Shown here: positions 5,682 to 5,789 of the stretch, piece by piece | How the letters are laid out: each line of letters starts with the position of its first letter | How positions within the stretch are numbered: the stretch's first letter is position 1 | From: an uncultured Eubacteriales bacterium | GTDB lineage: Bacteria > Bacillota > Clostridia > Oscillospirales > CAG-382 | Direction of reading: 5' to 3' | Assembly (NCBI GenBank): GCA_900554405.1 | Contig: USHI01000090.1 | Span: 1-5,789 of the forward strand | Length of the DNA stretch: 5,789 nt | Position numbers and translations under genes: made by a program | The notes under the pieces: model-generated | What the model was told of the DNA's origin: nothing | Database searches by the model: none | Seen by the model: only the letters and a program-made list of their open reading frames with translations

Positions 5682-5789
5682 TTTCTTTCTTCCTTTCCAT
5701 TTGTGAATTTTGCGATGCGACCTTCCCGCCGGACTCTAAAAAGGTCCTGATACAAGAAAAAGGGGTTCTCAAAAAGCAGCTAAGGAAAG
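5682..5789 (-). promoter_or_regulatory. glnN leader / upstream region with a weak inverted repeat
   Basis: These 108 bases contain the glnN ribosome site, a purine-rich leader and an inverted repeat (GACCTT at 5719-5724 against AAGGTC at 5741-5746, 16-base loop; GGAC at 5731-5734 against GTCC at 5744-5747 could compete with it). Three short T-runs occur on the coding strand. I could not find a -35/-10 pair with acceptable spacing, nor a clear ANTAR-type double hairpin or glutamine riboswitch. The promoter may lie beyond the right edge. The base composition matches the low-GC first part of glnN rather than the rest of the window. Confidence 0.3.
5691..5696 (-). promoter_or_regulatory. Ribosome binding site of glnN
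   Basis: The minus strand reads AAAGGA followed by nine purines and then the ATG at 5681. Spacing and match are good. An ATG at 5700 lies just upstream but is in another frame, so it is not the start. Confidence 0.7.

Noticed and set aside
5701..5789. Sigma-70 promoter upstream of glnN
   Set aside because: TTGAGA and TATCAG on the minus strand are only 14 bases apart, and the other pairings tried (11 and 28 bases) do not fit either.
1..5789. CRISPR array, tRNA or rRNA, insertion sequence, toxin-antitoxin or defence genes
   Set aside because: Apart from the short leader and two small gaps, the window is filled by three recognisable metabolic genes. I saw no regularly spaced repeats, terminal inverted repeats, transposase motifs or RNA gene signatures.

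Overview
The window holds a compact nitrogen-assimilation gene cluster, read entirely from the minus strand (right to left): a type III glutamine synthetase (glnN, 5681 to 3564), a glutamine-hydrolysing asparagine synthetase (asnB, 3518 to 1899) and the 5' third of the large subunit of glutamate synthase (gltB, from 1878 to beyond the left edge). The gaps are 45 and 20 bases, each downstream gene has its own Shine-Dalgarno sequence, and no terminator is visible between genes, so co-transcription is likely. Gene content and the GSIII type suggest an anaerobic gut-type Clostridia (Bacillota). The main composition is GC-rich (roughly 55-60% in hand-counted lines) and favours codons such as CTT, ATA and GGC. 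This taxonomic reading is inference.

The three enzymes share substrates. GlnN makes glutamine from glutamate, ammonia and ATP. GltB (with the small subunit GltD, not in the window) transfers the glutamine amide to 2-oxoglutarate to regenerate glutamate. AsnB transfers the glutamine amide to aspartate to make asparagine. AsnB and GltB are both class II (N-terminal cysteine) amidotransferases, and both nucleophile cysteines are present.

Three things are odd. (1) The first 200 or so codons of glnN and the 5' flank are clearly lower in GC and use different synonymous codons from the rest of the window. The switch falls within or next to the highly conserved SVGPEQEYFLID-type motif, so the gene is either a recombinant mosaic or an assembly chimera. 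(2) gltB is not open in one frame: protein similarity moves to another frame near 1494-1604 (a stretch rich in G and A homopolymers) and again near 240-262. These are sequence errors or true frameshifts. (3) AsnB carries about 12 extra residues just before its glutamine-binding GSD loop, bounded by an 11-base direct repeat spaced exactly 36 bases apart.

I see no mobile element, CRISPR array, tRNA or rRNA, and no convincing new system. The 108 bases right of glnN hold its ribosome binding site and a weak inverted repeat, but no promoter I would defend.
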